From contig CAMEJG010000004.1 in assembly GCA_945919465.1 (NCBI GenBank), forward strand, positions 23,327 through 87,326: a stretch of 64,000 bases of DNA, read 5' to 3'. The notes beneath the pieces were generated by a model. That model worked only from the letters and a program-made list of their open reading frames with translations. It was not told the origin of the DNA and did not search any database. A program made the position numbers and the translations under genes. The DNA comes from an uncultured Anaeroplasma sp. (lineage in GTDB: Bacteria > Bacillota_I > Bacilli_A > Acholeplasmatales > Anaeroplasmataceae). Positions 33,116 to 42,313 of the stretch are shown here, piece after piece (the stretch's first letter is position 1; every line of letters begins with the position of its first letter).

Positions 33116-34615
33116 ATGTTAGATCAATATGAAAAGCTAAATAAAATTAGACGTAAGGTATATGTTGAGGTTGCTAAAATGGCTTATGAGGGTGGCGACT
33201 TCAAAAGAATTGAGGAATTACCTTATAAAATTTGTAATGAAGAGTTTGAGGATGAATCAATCTTTTTAGAAAGAGCTATTGTAGCTGAAAGATTAAGATT
33301 AGCAGTAGGCTTAAATCCTCATAAGGCAAGTGATAATAAACCTGTATCTGAAGGAATTTTAGATGCTGCAACAACAGATATTTATTATGAAGCACCACTT
33401 ATGAATGTAATTGACTTTGCATGTAATGCATGTCCAAAGGAATCATATTTTGTTACAAATGTATGTGAAGGTTGCCTAGCTAATCCTTGTAAAAATGTAT
33501 GTCCTAAGGGAGCTATTTCTATTGTCAATGGAAAAAGCCAAATCAATCAAGATTTATGTATTCATTGTGGAAAATGTGCAAGTGTATGTCCATATGGAGC
33601 TATAATTCATCGTCAAAGACCATGCGAAAAAGCATGTGGAATTAATGCGATTGAAAGTGATGAAAATGGTAAGGCAAAAATCAATTATGACAAGTGTGTT
33701 AGCTGTGGAATGTGTTCTGTAAATTGTCCTTTTGGTGCAATTCAAGATAAATCACAAATTTTTCAAACAATTTTAGCAATAAAAAGTGAAACTCCAGTAT
33801 ATGCAATTATCGCACCTGCATTTATCGGTCAATTTGGGCCAAAGCTAAATCTTAAGACAATTGATGATGCAATGTCACAATTAGGTTTTAGTGGCGTATA
33901 TGAGGTATCTATTGGTGCTGATTTATGTACAGTAGAAGAGGCTAAGGATTTCTTAGAGGAAGTACCATCTAAGCTTAAATTTATGGGTACTTCATGCTGT
34001 CCTGCATGGAGTAAAATGGCAAAACAACAATTTCCAGAATATAAATCTAATATTTCTATGGCATTAACTCCAATGGTTTTAACTGCTCGTTTAGTTAAAA
34101 AGGAACATCCAAACTCAAAGGTAGTATTTATTGGACCTTGTACAGCTAAAAAGCTTGAGGCTCAAAGAAAGAGCGTAAGAAGTGATGTTGATTTTGTATT
34201 AACATTTGAGGAGCTTTTAGGTATGTTTAAAGCAAAAGAAGTAGACTTTAATACCCTAAAGGAAAGCCCACTTCGTAATGAAACCTCAGCCGATGGTAGA
34301 GGCTTTGCGGTAGCTAATGGTGTTGCAGGGGCTGTAGTAAATGCAATTAAACGTTTAGAACCTACAAGAGATATTAAGATTGTTGGTGCTCAAGGTCTAG
34401 ATAATTGTAAAAAGATGTTAAAGGATGCTACATTAGGTAAATATGATGGATATTTACTCGAAGGTATGGCTTGTCCTTATGGATGTATTAGTGGTGCAGG
34501 TACTATTAATTCTCCAATTAAGACTAAGGCATTAATTGGATTATCACAAAAAGAAACTCCAATTAAGAATACTTTAGATTCTAAATATACTGATTTAGTT
34601 GGTAAGCTAGATTAA
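33116..34615 (+). CDS. [FeFe]-hydrogenase-like protein with three ferredoxin-type regions
   Basis: 499 aa, cytoplasmic. 4Fe-4S motifs are CEGCLANPC...CP, CIHCGKCASVCP and CVSCGMCSVNCP. The H-cluster motifs follow: TSCCPAW (L1), GPCTAKK (L2) and EGMACPYGC (L3), so all four cluster cysteines and the proton-relay Cys are present. The layout (499 aa, this L1-L3 wording) fits the group B monomeric [FeFe] hydrogenases of gut Clostridia, which are less studied than group A. Evolving or using H2 is inferred; a sensory role is possible. GGAGG precedes the ATG. HydE/F/G maturases are not in the window. A LuxR-type gene follows after 53 bases. Confidence 0.83.
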   Translation: MLDQYEKLNKIRRKVYVEVAKMAYEGGDFKRIEELPYKICNEEFEDESIFLERAIVAERLRLAVGLNPHKASDNKPVSEGILDAATTDIYYEAPLMNVIDFACNACPKESYFVTNVCEGCLANPCKNVCPKGAISIVNGKSQINQDLCIHCGKCASVCPYGAIIHRQRPCEKACGINAIESDENGKAKINYDKCVSCGMCSVNCPFGAIQDKSQIFQTILAIKSETPVYAIIAPAFIGQFGPKLNLKTIDDAMSQLGFSGVYEVSIGADLCTVEEAKDFLEEVPSKLKFMGTSCCPAWSKMAKQQFPEYKSNISMALTPMVLTARLVKKEHPNSKVVFIGPCTAKKLEAQRKSVRSDVDFVLTFEELLGMFKAKEVDFNTLKESPLRNETSADGRGFAVANGVAGAVVNAIKRLEPTRDIKIVGAQGLDNCKKMLKDATLGKYDGYLLEGMACPYGCISGAGTINSPIKTKALIGLSQKETPIKNTLDSKYTDLVGKLD

Positions 34616-34634
34616 TGTAAACAATGATTATGGT

Positions 34635-34680
34635 ATGGCATATTATATATAGGAGGTTTAATTATAATATGTCATGCCAT
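34635..34680 (+). promoter_or_regulatory. Possible translation-control hairpin at the LuxR-type start
   Basis: CATATTATA (34639-34647) pairs with TATAATATG (34663-34671), closing the start codon in the stem while AGGAGG (34651-34656) stays in the loop. A competing pair, ATGGCAT (34635-34641) with ATGCCAT (34674-34680), uses the same left strand. Confidence 0.45.
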
Positions 34681-34878
34681 TTTTTAACTCCTAGAGAGCT
34701 TGAGATATTCAACTTACTTGTACATGACGAAACTACTAAATCAATTGCCGAAAAGTTTAATATCAGTCAAAAAACTGTAAGAAATCATATTAGTAATACT
34801 ATTCAAAAGCTAGGAGTTACTAGTAGAACTCAAGCTATTATAATTTTGATAAAGAACGGATTAATCAAAATAGATTAA
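34669..34878 (+). CDS. Single-domain LuxR/GerE-type DNA-binding protein
   Basis: 69 aa from ATG 34669. It is only the HTH domain: LTPRELEIFNLLVHDETTKS, IAEKFNISQKTVRNH and IQKLGVTSRTQAI. GerE-like free-standing HTH proteins regulate transcription as dimers without a sensor domain. The AGGAGG site lies 12 bases before the ATG, longer than usual, and the ATG can be buried in a hairpin. It probably shares the hydrogenase transcript, so it may act on that gene or respond to the same state (inference). Confidence 0.85.
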   Translation: MSCHFLTPRELEIFNLLVHDETTKSIAEKFNISQKTVRNHISNTIQKLGVTSRTQAIIILIKNGLIKID

Positions 34879-34888
34879 TTCTTTTTTT
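34859..34888 (+). terminator. Terminator overlapping the end of the LuxR-type gene
   Basis: ATTAATC-AAAATA-GATTAAT with the stop codon in the right arm, followed by a run of Ts. Confidence 0.72.
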
Positions 34889-34923
34889 GTTATAAAAATG
34901 TAATATCATAAAATTACTTTTTA

Positions 34924-34952
34924 TTGATTATAGAATTTAATTATTATATAAT
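34924..34952 (+). promoter_or_regulatory. Promoter of the glycan-degradation genes
   Basis: TTGATT (34924-34929), 17-base spacer and TATAAT (34947-34952), about 55 bases before the GH2 start codon. No operator was recognised. Confidence 0.75.
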
Positions 34953-35007
34953 TAAGTTAATAAAAATCTATTTAATTTAATAGCTAATAATGTAGAGGAT
35001 GGTAAAA

Positions 35008-37311
35008 ATGAGAAATATTTATATTAACTATGATTGGTATTATAAGGAAAATTATGAAGAAAAAGATTTATCTTTAGGTAATTTTTCTAATTTTATTTTA
35101 GTTGATTTACCTCATACTAATAAAGAGGTACCTTTAAATAATTTTGATTCAACTATTTCAAATTTTATTTCTATTTATAAAAAAATAATTAAGATTGAAT
35201 CATTAGAAAATGATAATATTTTAGTATTTGAAGGAGTAGGACATAAAAGTGATGTTTATGTTAATGGAAATTTAGTCTATACCCATAGATGTGGCTATAC
35301 TCAATTTAAAGTAAATTTAAATGATTTTGCAAATATAGGCGAAAATGAAATAGCAGTAGTTGTTGATTCAAATGAGATAAATCAACCTCCATTTGGATTT
35401 GTAATTGATTATTTATGCTTTGGTGGCATTTATCGTGATGTTTATTTAGATATTTTAAATAAGAAGCATTTAATTAATTATTATTTTCATCATGATCATG
35501 ATAATATTTTTATTGATTATGAATTATCTACTAATGACAATGTTATGGTAGAAGCAATAATAAAAGATGAAAATCAATTATTAAAATTTAGTACCACAAA
35601 TGGTAATAAATTATCTACAAAAATGATTGATGTTAATCTATGGGATGTAGATAACCCTCATTTATATGATTTAACAATAAATATTATTGAAAATAATGAA
35701 ATTATTGATTCAGTAAATGATAAAATTGGATTTAGATTTATTGAATTTAAGGAAAATGGATTTTTCTTAAATGGAAAGCATTTAAAAATAAGGGGCTTAA
35801 ATCGTCATCAATCCTATCCATATCAAGGTTATGCAATGCCTAAAAGTGCTCAAGTAGAAGATGCTTATATCTTGAAAAATACATTATGTGTTAATGCAGT
35901 AAGAACCTCACATTATCCTCAGAGTCCAGACTTTTTAAGAGCCTGTGATGAGCTAGGCTTATTAGTATTTGAAGAAATACCAGGTTGGCAAAATGTTGGT
36001 GATTTAAATTGGCAAGATATTGCAGTAAATAATGTAAAGGAAATGATCTTAAGAGATAGAAATCATCCATCTATTATTTTATGGGGTGTAAGAATTAATG
36101 AATCAGGTGATTATCATGATTTTTATACTAGAACAAATGATTTAGCTCATAAACTAGATAAATATCGTTTAACTGGTGGAGTAAGATGTATAATGCATTC
36201 TGAATTATTAGAAGATGTTTATACTTATAATGATTTTATATGTACTAACAAAGGTATTACTCTTAGAAAAAAGAATGAAGTTACTGATTCCCATAAGCCA
36301 TATTTAGTATCAGAATATGGTGGGCATATGATGCCTACAAAATCCTATGATACTGAATTAAGAAGAACAGAATGTGCTCTTTTACATGCAAGTGTATTAA
36401 AACAAGCCTCTATAGATGATGAGATTTCTGGTTCTTTTGGTTGGTGCTTTAGTGATTATAACACACATAGAGATTTTGGTAGTGGTGATTTAATATGTCA
36501 TCATGGAGTTATGGATATTTTTAGAAATCCTAAATATTCAGCCTATCCTTATATGACTAAATCTAATAAGCCATTCCTAGAGGTTACATCTAATTTTAAT
36601 ATTGGTGAATATAATGGTGGTTATTTAAGAGAATTTGCGATTATGACTAATTGTGATAAAGTAGATATTTATCATAATGATATATTAATTAATTCCTTTG
36701 AAAACTTAAAAGGTGATTTTAATGGCTGTATAAAAGTTGATGATTTATTAGGAAATCAATTAATTGTTTTTGAAGGAAAAACATTAGAAGAATCTAATCT
36801 ATTTAAAGAAGTATTAAAAGAATTATTAAAATGGGATGGAATTTATAGAAAAGAAATCGAAGCTAAATATGATAAAAAATTAGTTGATGAATGCTGGAAA
36901 TATTTTGGAAAGTATGTAGCAAATTGGGGATCTCATCCTACTCCTTATTATTTTAAAGGCTATAAGGATAATGAACTTGTTTGTGAGGTAGTTAAAGGAC
37001 CTCAAGCAATAGATTATATTGATGTAAAAGCAGCTTCAAATACCCTATATACTAAACGTTCATATGATACTACAAGAGTAACCTTAGAGGCTATTGGTAC
37101 TTTAGGTAATAGAGTTGATTTTTCTTTTGATAGTTTTTTAATTGAAACTAATGAAGCATTAGAAGTAATAGGAGATAATATTATTTCTTTAAATGCAGGT
37201 ATTAGGTCATTTTATGTTAGAAGTAAGGTTAAATCTGGTATTGGAATAATTAATATTAAATCAAAAAGATTTGGAAATATTGAGCTTAAGCTTAATATTA
37301 TTGAGGTGTAA
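35008..37311 (+). CDS. Beta-galactosidase-type glycoside hydrolase, GH2
   Basis: 767 aa from ATG 35008, 8 bases after AGAGGA; no signal peptide, so cytoplasmic. An N-terminal jelly-roll sugar-binding domain, Ig-like domain and TIM barrel are seen. In the barrel GLNRHQSYPYQGYAMPKSAQ and VNAVRTSHYPQSPDFL are typical; the acid/base Glu is in ILWGVRINES and the nucleophile Glu in YLVSEYGGH. With a galactanase and Leloir genes nearby it most likely releases galactose from imported beta-galacto-oligosaccharides, though GH2 also includes glucuronidases and mannosidases. The next gene begins 2 bases after its stop. Confidence 0.88.
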   Translation: MRNIYINYDWYYKENYEEKDLSLGNFSNFILVDLPHTNKEVPLNNFDSTISNFISIYKKIIKIESLENDNILVFEGVGHKSDVYVNGNLVYTHRCGYTQFKVNLNDFANIGENEIAVVVDSNEINQPPFGFVIDYLCFGGIYRDVYLDILNKKHLINYYFHHDHDNIFIDYELSTNDNVMVEAIIKDENQLLKFSTTNGNKLSTKMIDVNLWDVDNPHLYDLTINIIENNEIIDSVNDKIGFRFIEFKENGFFLNGKHLKIRGLNRHQSYPYQGYAMPKSAQVEDAYILKNTLCVNAVRTSHYPQSPDFLRACDELGLLVFEEIPGWQNVGDLNWQDIAVNNVKEMILRDRNHPSIILWGVRINESGDYHDFYTRTNDLAHKLDKYRLTGGVRCIMHSELLEDVYTYNDFICTNKGITLRKKNEVTDSHKPYLVSEYGGHMMPTKSYDTELRRTECALLHASVLKQASIDDEISGSFGWCFSDYNTHRDFGSGDLICHHGVMDIFRNPKYSAYPYMTKSNKPFLEVTSNFNIGEYNGGYLREFAIMTNCDKVDIYHNDILINSFENLKGDFNGCIKVDDLLGNQLIVFEGKTLEESNLFKEVLKELLKWDGIYRKEIEAKYDKKLVDECWKYFGKYVANWGSHPTPYYFKGYKDNELVCEVVKGPQAIDYIDVKAASNTLYTKRSYDTTRVTLEAIGTLGNRVDFSFDSFLIETNEALEVIGDNIISLNAGIRSFYVRSKVKSGIGIINIKSKRFGNIELKLNIIEV

Positions 37312-37313
37312 AT

Positions 37314-38906
37314 ATGAAAAAGAGAATAATACTTGTTTTATCATTACTATCTATTTTTACATTATCTTCATGTAAAAATGAATATTCTATTAATGAGGAA
37401 AGCTTGAAAATCGATTCTAGTGCTACTAAAGCTAATCAAACCTTCTATGAAGTATTTGTAGGTGGCTTTTCAGATTCTAATGGTGATGGAATTGGTGATT
37501 TAAGGGGATTAATTAATAGATTAGATTATTTAAATGATGGAGACCCTAATTCAGGTAGAAGCTTAGGTGTAACTGGTTTATGGTTAATGCCTATATTTAA
37601 ATCACCTTCATATCATAAATATGATGTTATAGATTATTATTCAGTTGATAGTAGTTATGGAACTAATGATGATTTAAAGGAATTAGCAACTGAATGTCAT
37701 AAAAGAGGAATTACCTTAATAGTTGATTTACCTATTAATCATACCTCGAGTTCAAGCCAATGGTTTATAAATTTTAGGACAGCACTAAGAAATGGTGATT
37801 TTTCTAATCAATATGCAGAATATTATAGTTATTGTGATGAAGGCTCTGGTTTAGCAGGAAGAACTACTGCCCCATTGACTGGTACTGCCTATAAATATGA
37901 ATGTAATTTTTCTACTTCAATGCCTGAATTAAATTTTGATAGTGATTTAGTAAGAGAGGAAACTCTAAATATTGCTAAATATTGGATGAATTTGGGAATT
38001 GATGGATTTAGATTTGATGCTGCAAAATATATTTATTTTGAATCTAGTGAAAAAAGTGTTTCATTTTGGAATTGGTATATGAGTGAGCTAAAAAAAGTAA
38101 ATCCTGATGTTTATTGTGTTGCTGAGGTTTGGGATAATCCTCAAGTTATTCAGCAATATTATAGTGCCTTTACTTGTTTTGATTTTGCATTTTCTCAAGC
38201 TGATGGCTATATTGCAAAGGCTGCTAAGGGTGGTAATGTTAATAGTTATATTAATCAATTGATAAATTATTATAATAATTGTTCTAAAGTCACTGAAAAT
38301 CCAATTTTAGCACCATTTATTGCTAATCATGATACAGATAGAGCAGCTGGATATTTACCAGTATCTACTGGAGATGCCTATTCAGCAGCGGGATTATTGT
38401 TGATGACTCCGGGAACTCCATTTATCTATTATGGTGAAGAAATAGGTATGAAGGGTTCAAGAGGTGGTGCTAATACAGATGCTAATAGAAGACTTGCTAT
38501 GTTATGGGGAGATGATGATACTGTTAAGGATCCTGTAGGGGCGACTTATTCTATTGATAATCAAAAAAATGGTACTGTAGCATCCCAAATTTCGGATAAA
38601 AATAGTTTATATAATCATTATAAAAAGCTTATTATGATGCGTAATGCAAATAAAGAAATTACAAATGGAAAATATACTGCAGTTACTTTAGGTAATAATA
38701 ATTCAGTAGGTGGTTTTATTGCTACATTGAATAATCATTCATGTCTTGTAATCCATAATACTAGTAGTGAGGCTATAGAAATTGATTTATCAAATTATGC
38801 TGATTACAAAGTTATTAATTCATTTAGTGGTTTAGGAGAAGTAAGTTTAAAAAATAATATGCTTACTATTGGTCACAAAACAGTAACAATTTTAAGAAAG
38901 GATTAA
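37314..38906 (+). CDS. Alpha-amylase-type lipoprotein, GH13
   Basis: 530 aa. The lipoprotein signal ends LSSC (Cys about residue 20), so the enzyme is tethered outside the membrane. The GH13 barrel shows NGDGIGDLRGLINRLDYL, DLPINHTS (region I), nucleophile Asp in DGFRFDAAK, acid/base Glu in VAEVWD and the third Asp in NHDTDR. It acts on alpha-1,4-glucans such as starch or glycogen; oligo-1,6-glucosidase-like activity cannot be excluded. The ribosome site GAGGTG lies in the end of the GH2 gene, and the GH53 gene follows after 5 bases. Confidence 0.92.
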   Translation: MKKRIILVLSLLSIFTLSSCKNEYSINEESLKIDSSATKANQTFYEVFVGGFSDSNGDGIGDLRGLINRLDYLNDGDPNSGRSLGVTGLWLMPIFKSPSYHKYDVIDYYSVDSSYGTNDDLKELATECHKRGITLIVDLPINHTSSSSQWFINFRTALRNGDFSNQYAEYYSYCDEGSGLAGRTTAPLTGTAYKYECNFSTSMPELNFDSDLVREETLNIAKYWMNLGIDGFRFDAAKYIYFESSEKSVSFWNWYMSELKKVNPDVYCVAEVWDNPQVIQQYYSAFTCFDFAFSQADGYIAKAAKGGNVNSYINQLINYYNNCSKVTENPILAPFIANHDTDRAAGYLPVSTGDAYSAAGLLLMTPGTPFIYYGEEIGMKGSRGGANTDANRRLAMLWGDDDTVKDPVGATYSIDNQKNGTVASQISDKNSLYNHYKKLIMMRNANKEITNGKYTAVTLGNNNSVGGFIATLNNHSCLVIHNTSSEAIEIDLSNYADYKVINSFSGLGEVSLKNNMLTIGHKTVTILRKD

Positions 38907-38911
38907 AATGT

Positions 38912-40873
38912 ATGAAACTAAAAAATTTTATCATTGGAGGATTATTATTTTTAAGTACTTTTGGATTAGCTTCATGTAATACGAGCAATTATCATCCTTT
39001 AGAAAATGTAGAATCATCATTATATGTAAAAAAGGTAGATAACTATAAAAATGATTTAATTCAAGGAATGGATGTTTCTCAAGTAATAAGCCTTGAGAAT
39101 AGTGGTGTTAAATATTATAATTTTGATGGTGAAGAAGAGGATGTTCTCAAAGTATTTGCTGATTATGGTTTAAATTATATTAGAGTTAGAGTATGGAATA
39201 ATCCATATGATAATGATGGTAATGGATATGGTGGAGGAAATTGTAATATTGATACTGCTGTTGAACTAGGAAAAAGAGCTTCTTCATATGGAGTTAAGAT
39301 GCTAGTTGATTTCCATTATTCTGATTTTTGGGCTGATCCCGCTAAGCAAATGTGCCCTCGTGCTTGGCTTGGAATGACTATTGAAGAAAAAAGTAAAGCA
39401 TTATATGAGTATACTAAAGAGTCTTTAAATAAACTTAAAGCTAATAATGTTGATGTTGGTATGGTACAACTTGGAAATGAGATAAATAATGGTCTTGCGG
39501 GAGAAACTACGTGGTTTAATAGAGCTTTATTAATGATAGAAGGAAGTAAGGCTATAAGAGAAGTTTTTCCTAAAGCTAAAATTGTTGTTCATTTTGCTAA
39601 TCCAGAAAAAACTGGGAACTATGAAAATTATGCAAGCAAACTAGATTATTATAATGTTGATTATGATGTATTTGCTTCAAGTTATTATCCTTATTGGCAT
39701 GGAACATTAGAAAATTTAGAAAATACATTAAATAATATTTCTGATAAATATGATAAAGATGTAATGGTTGCAGAAACTAGTTATGCTTATACAAGTGAAG
39801 ATTCAGATTATTTTGGAAATACTATTTCTGATGGTGGTTCTGTAACAAAAACATATCCTTATACGGTACAAGGTCAATCCTCTCAAATTAGAGATGTAGT
39901 ACAAGCTGTATGTAATATGAAACGTGGTATTGGTGTTTTCTATTGGGAAGGAGCATGGATTTCTGTAAATAAAGGTTCATATGAGGAAAATTTAGAGCTT
40001 TGGGAAAAATATGGATCTGGATGGGCAAGTTCATATTCTGTAGTTTATGATCCAGCAGATGCAGGAAAATATTTTGGCGGTTGTGCTGTAGATAATCAAG
40101 CTTTCTTTGATAGAACTGGTCATCCATTAGAATCATTAAAAACTTGGTTATTATTTAAAAATGGTAATTTTGTTGAGAAGAAGGTTGATGCCTTAGAGGA
40201 TGTCAATTTAATATTTGATTTAAATGGAGAAATTAACCTTCCTACAACTGTAAATGCAGTTATGAATGATGGAAGTAAAGAAGCAGTAGCAGTTGATTGG
40301 GGTATAGTAGATTATGATGCATTAAAAAATGGTGGAGTAAATAAATACACAATTAATGGAGTTGCCGGAGGTATGACTGCAACTGCATATATATCTATGG
40401 TAGAATACAACTTTATCAATAATTATAGCTTTGAGGATGGAGATAACTATTGGACTATAACTGATATTTCTAAAAAGAATGAGGAATTATATGTTGAGGA
40501 TAAACCTACAGACTCTTTAACAGGTACTAAGCATATACATTATTGGAGTTCAGGTACTAATAATGTTGAATTTAGTGTTGAACAACAAGTAAATAATCTT
40601 CCTACAGGCTTATATAAATTTACAATTTCTATAATGGGTGGAGATTGTGGTAATACTGATATATATCTTTATGTAAAAATAAATGATGAAATCGTACAGA
40701 AGAAGAGTTTATCTATAAATGGTTATGGAAATTGGGATACTCAGGTATCTGAAAATTTTGAATATACTAAAGGTGATAAGATAGTAGTTGGCATTTATGT
40801 CAAGTGTGCTGGTGAAGGTAATGGTGCTTGGGGTAAAATAGATGACGCCTTATTAAATTCTGTCACAAAATAA
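38912..40873 (+). CDS. Endo-beta-1,4-galactanase lipoprotein, GH53, with C-terminal binding domains
   Basis: 653 aa. A lipoprotein signal ends LASC (about residue 22). The GH53 barrel (about residues 45-400) has NYIRVRVWNNPYD, MLVDFHYSDFWADP, acid/base Glu in QLGNEINNGL and nucleophile Glu in MVAETSYAY. It cuts type I galactan, the side chain of pectin. Residues about 425-490 look like a bacterial Ig-like domain, and about 495-650 (NYSFEDGDNYWTI ... AWGKIDDALLN) resemble a CBM61-type galactan-binding module. It ends the first part of the locus at a strong terminator, after which a group II intron is inserted. Confidence 0.9.
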   Translation: MKLKNFIIGGLLFLSTFGLASCNTSNYHPLENVESSLYVKKVDNYKNDLIQGMDVSQVISLENSGVKYYNFDGEEEDVLKVFADYGLNYIRVRVWNNPYDNDGNGYGGGNCNIDTAVELGKRASSYGVKMLVDFHYSDFWADPAKQMCPRAWLGMTIEEKSKALYEYTKESLNKLKANNVDVGMVQLGNEINNGLAGETTWFNRALLMIEGSKAIREVFPKAKIVVHFANPEKTGNYENYASKLDYYNVDYDVFASSYYPYWHGTLENLENTLNNISDKYDKDVMVAETSYAYTSEDSDYFGNTISDGGSVTKTYPYTVQGQSSQIRDVVQAVCNMKRGIGVFYWEGAWISVNKGSYEENLELWEKYGSGWASSYSVVYDPADAGKYFGGCAVDNQAFFDRTGHPLESLKTWLLFKNGNFVEKKVDALEDVNLIFDLNGEINLPTTVNAVMNDGSKEAVAVDWGIVDYDALKNGGVNKYTINGVAGGMTATAYISMVEYNFINNYSFEDGDNYWTITDISKKNEELYVEDKPTDSLTGTKHIHYWSSGTNNVEFSVEQQVNNLPTGLYKFTISIMGGDCGNTDIYLYVKINDEIVQKKSLSINGYGNWDTQVSENFEYTKGDKIVVGIYVKCAGEGNGAWGKIDDALLNSVTK

Positions 40874-40883
40874 ATAATAAAGA

Positions 40884-40912
40884 AAATGGTACTAGGAATA
40901 GTACCATTTTTT
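40884..40912 (+). terminator. Terminator of the GH2-GH13-GH53 operon
   Basis: AAATGGTACTA-GGAA-TAGTACCATTT is an 11-bp perfect stem followed by Ts. A group II intron begins at 40916, 3 bases after the T-run. Confidence 0.93.
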
Positions 40913-40915
40913 AAG

Positions 40916-41978
40916 GTGTGCCGGGCATGGCACTAATCTTACTGGTGAAAGTCCAGTCACGGGTAAATACCTAAAAGTGTAGCAAACCCCAATCCGTTAA
41001 CAGTAATGTTATGGGTGAAGAGAGAGGCTAGCAAAATTCTTTAGCCTACGCATAGAAACTTGATGAGGCAAAACGGTGGATAAGGTTCTTTTAAAACTAA
41101 AGTCCAAAAGGTAAACGTAAAACCAAGATAGTAAATCAAGATGTTTTAAAACGGAATTACCCCGGGAGGCCATAACGCGTAAAATACGTACAATAAAAAG
41201 CAAATAGTTAGAAAGTCAGCTGAGGTCGTAGTATGTGATGTGCCACTCACAAAAGGACCTAATGTTTATATAGTACGAATCACTATAAGCAATGTTTGAA
41301 AAGTCCGTAAGATGGGATAGTCTAGAACAATTTGGCTAGAAAGAAAGTTATTTCTTAAGGTTTTTGCAACAAAAACTAAAATTGTAAGACTAACCAATAG
41401 TAATTTCTTAGGCTTTACATTTTGGAAAAATAGTGATGTATGGAAATGCAAACCCGGTACGGACCGAAAGATTAAACTTTATGATGAGGTTAAAAAGATA
41501 CTTAATATCAACTCCACTAGCAATAAAATTTACTAAAATAAATCAAATTATTCGAGGCTGGATAAACTGCTTTCGTATAGGAAGTATGAAAGGTTTTATC
41601 GAAAGCTTTGAACAATGGTTAAGACATGGGGTAAGAGTAATAATTATGAAACAATGGAAGTAACCTATGAGAATATACTTTAATCTCCAAAGATTTAATA
41701 AAGCATTCAAATGCAATTTTGAAAATGAAGATATATTCAAAGTATCAAATTCTAGATTAGGCTGGTATAGAAGGTGCAAAATGTATGTAGTGAATTACAT
41801 ATTAAGTCCTAAAGTTTTAGCACTAGCTAAAGAAAAAGGGAAGACCGGGACTGGGCTATCCTTTAGTGTATTACCATAAGTAGTTTCCGTTCAATATAAA
41901 TGTAGCGCCGTATAAAAGACCCGTACGTACGGTAGATGGGAGGGCAAAGAATTATTTTCTTTTTTCTAACATATTCGT
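40916..41978 (+). mobile_element. Degenerate class C-like group II intron (first copy)
   Basis: The 5' end GTGTGCCGGGCATGGCAC, then GGTGAAAGTCC and later GGCAAAACGGTGGATAAGG and GTCAGCTGAGGTCGTAG, is conserved group II domain I-IV wording and parallels the second intron at 62478. The sequence has more G and C than the host DNA. The maturase gene inside has lost most of its reverse transcriptase domain. A domain V-like element (CGCCGTATAAAAG...CGTACGTACGG, about 41905-41932) and a GGGAGGGC segment remain near the 3' end. The exact 3' boundary is uncertain (about 41950-41980). It sits just after a terminator, the known preference of class C introns. It is unlikely to move on its own. Confidence 0.85.
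41339..41879 (+). pseudogene. Maturase remnant of the first intron (deletion plus frameshifts)
   Basis: From 41339 the frame reads ERKLFLKVFATKTKIV and SNFLGFTFWKNSDVWKCKP, matching ERKLGLKVNATKTKVC in the second intron's protein; everything before it (palm and fingers, including YADD) is missing. A frameshift near 41510 moves to a frame with KINQIIRGWINCFRIGSMK and VIIMKQWK. Another break after 41663 leads to RLGWYRRCKMYVVNYILS, ending at 41879. The ORFs at 41433 and 41667 in the track are these pieces, and the - strand ORFs here are shadows. No functional protein can be made. Confidence 0.82.
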
Positions 41979-42045
41979 ATGATTTCGAATTTTTTTCGAA
42001 AATTTACTTAAATTTTTGATATTTTTCAAAAATAAAAAAAATTAG

Positions 42046-42073
42046 TTGACTTTATATTTTTTAATTATATAAT
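42046..42073 (+). promoter_or_regulatory. Promoter of the sugar transporter operon
   Basis: TTGACT (42046-42051), a 16-base spacer and TATAAT (42068-42073). It implies a leader of about 230 bases before the solute-binding protein gene; the leader holds the three 20-bp repeats and otherwise nothing I can name. Confidence 0.78.
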
Positions 42074-42175
42074 TAAATTAACAAGATGCGAAAACTAATA
42101 AATACTTGAATAAAAAATATTGTTTGTTTTATTTGATGAATTTTTAGATTAACAATAACCCAACATTAAATAAAA

Positions 42176-42235
42176 GTAACAATGCTATTGTAAAGGCAAC
42201 AATACTATTGTAATGGTAACAATACTATTGTTTAA
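42176..42235 (+). repeat. Three 20-bp direct repeats, each with an ACAATA-C-TATTGT dyad
   Basis: Units 42176-42195, 42196-42215 and 42216-42235 read GTAACAATGCTATTGTAAAG, GCAACAATACTATTGTAATG and GTAACAATACTATTGTTTAA. Two units contain the perfect 13-base dyad ACAATA-C-TATTGT; the first has one change. The 20-base period is close to two helical turns, so bound proteins would line up on one face of the DNA. They lie between the promoter at 42046 and the ribosome site. Confidence 0.88.
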
Positions 42236-42313
42236 AATGACAAATAATATATTTTATTTTAATTGTTTGTAAGAGTTTGCATTTCAAAAAAAACAAAAAA
42301 GGAGAATTTTAAA

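Noticed and set aside
41009-41779. - strand ORFs in the first intron.
   Set aside because: They are antisense to conserved ribozyme and maturase segments and show no protein family features.
42176-42235. CRISPR-like array.
   Set aside because: The repeats are 20 bp, directly adjacent with no spacers, only three in number, and no cas genes are present.
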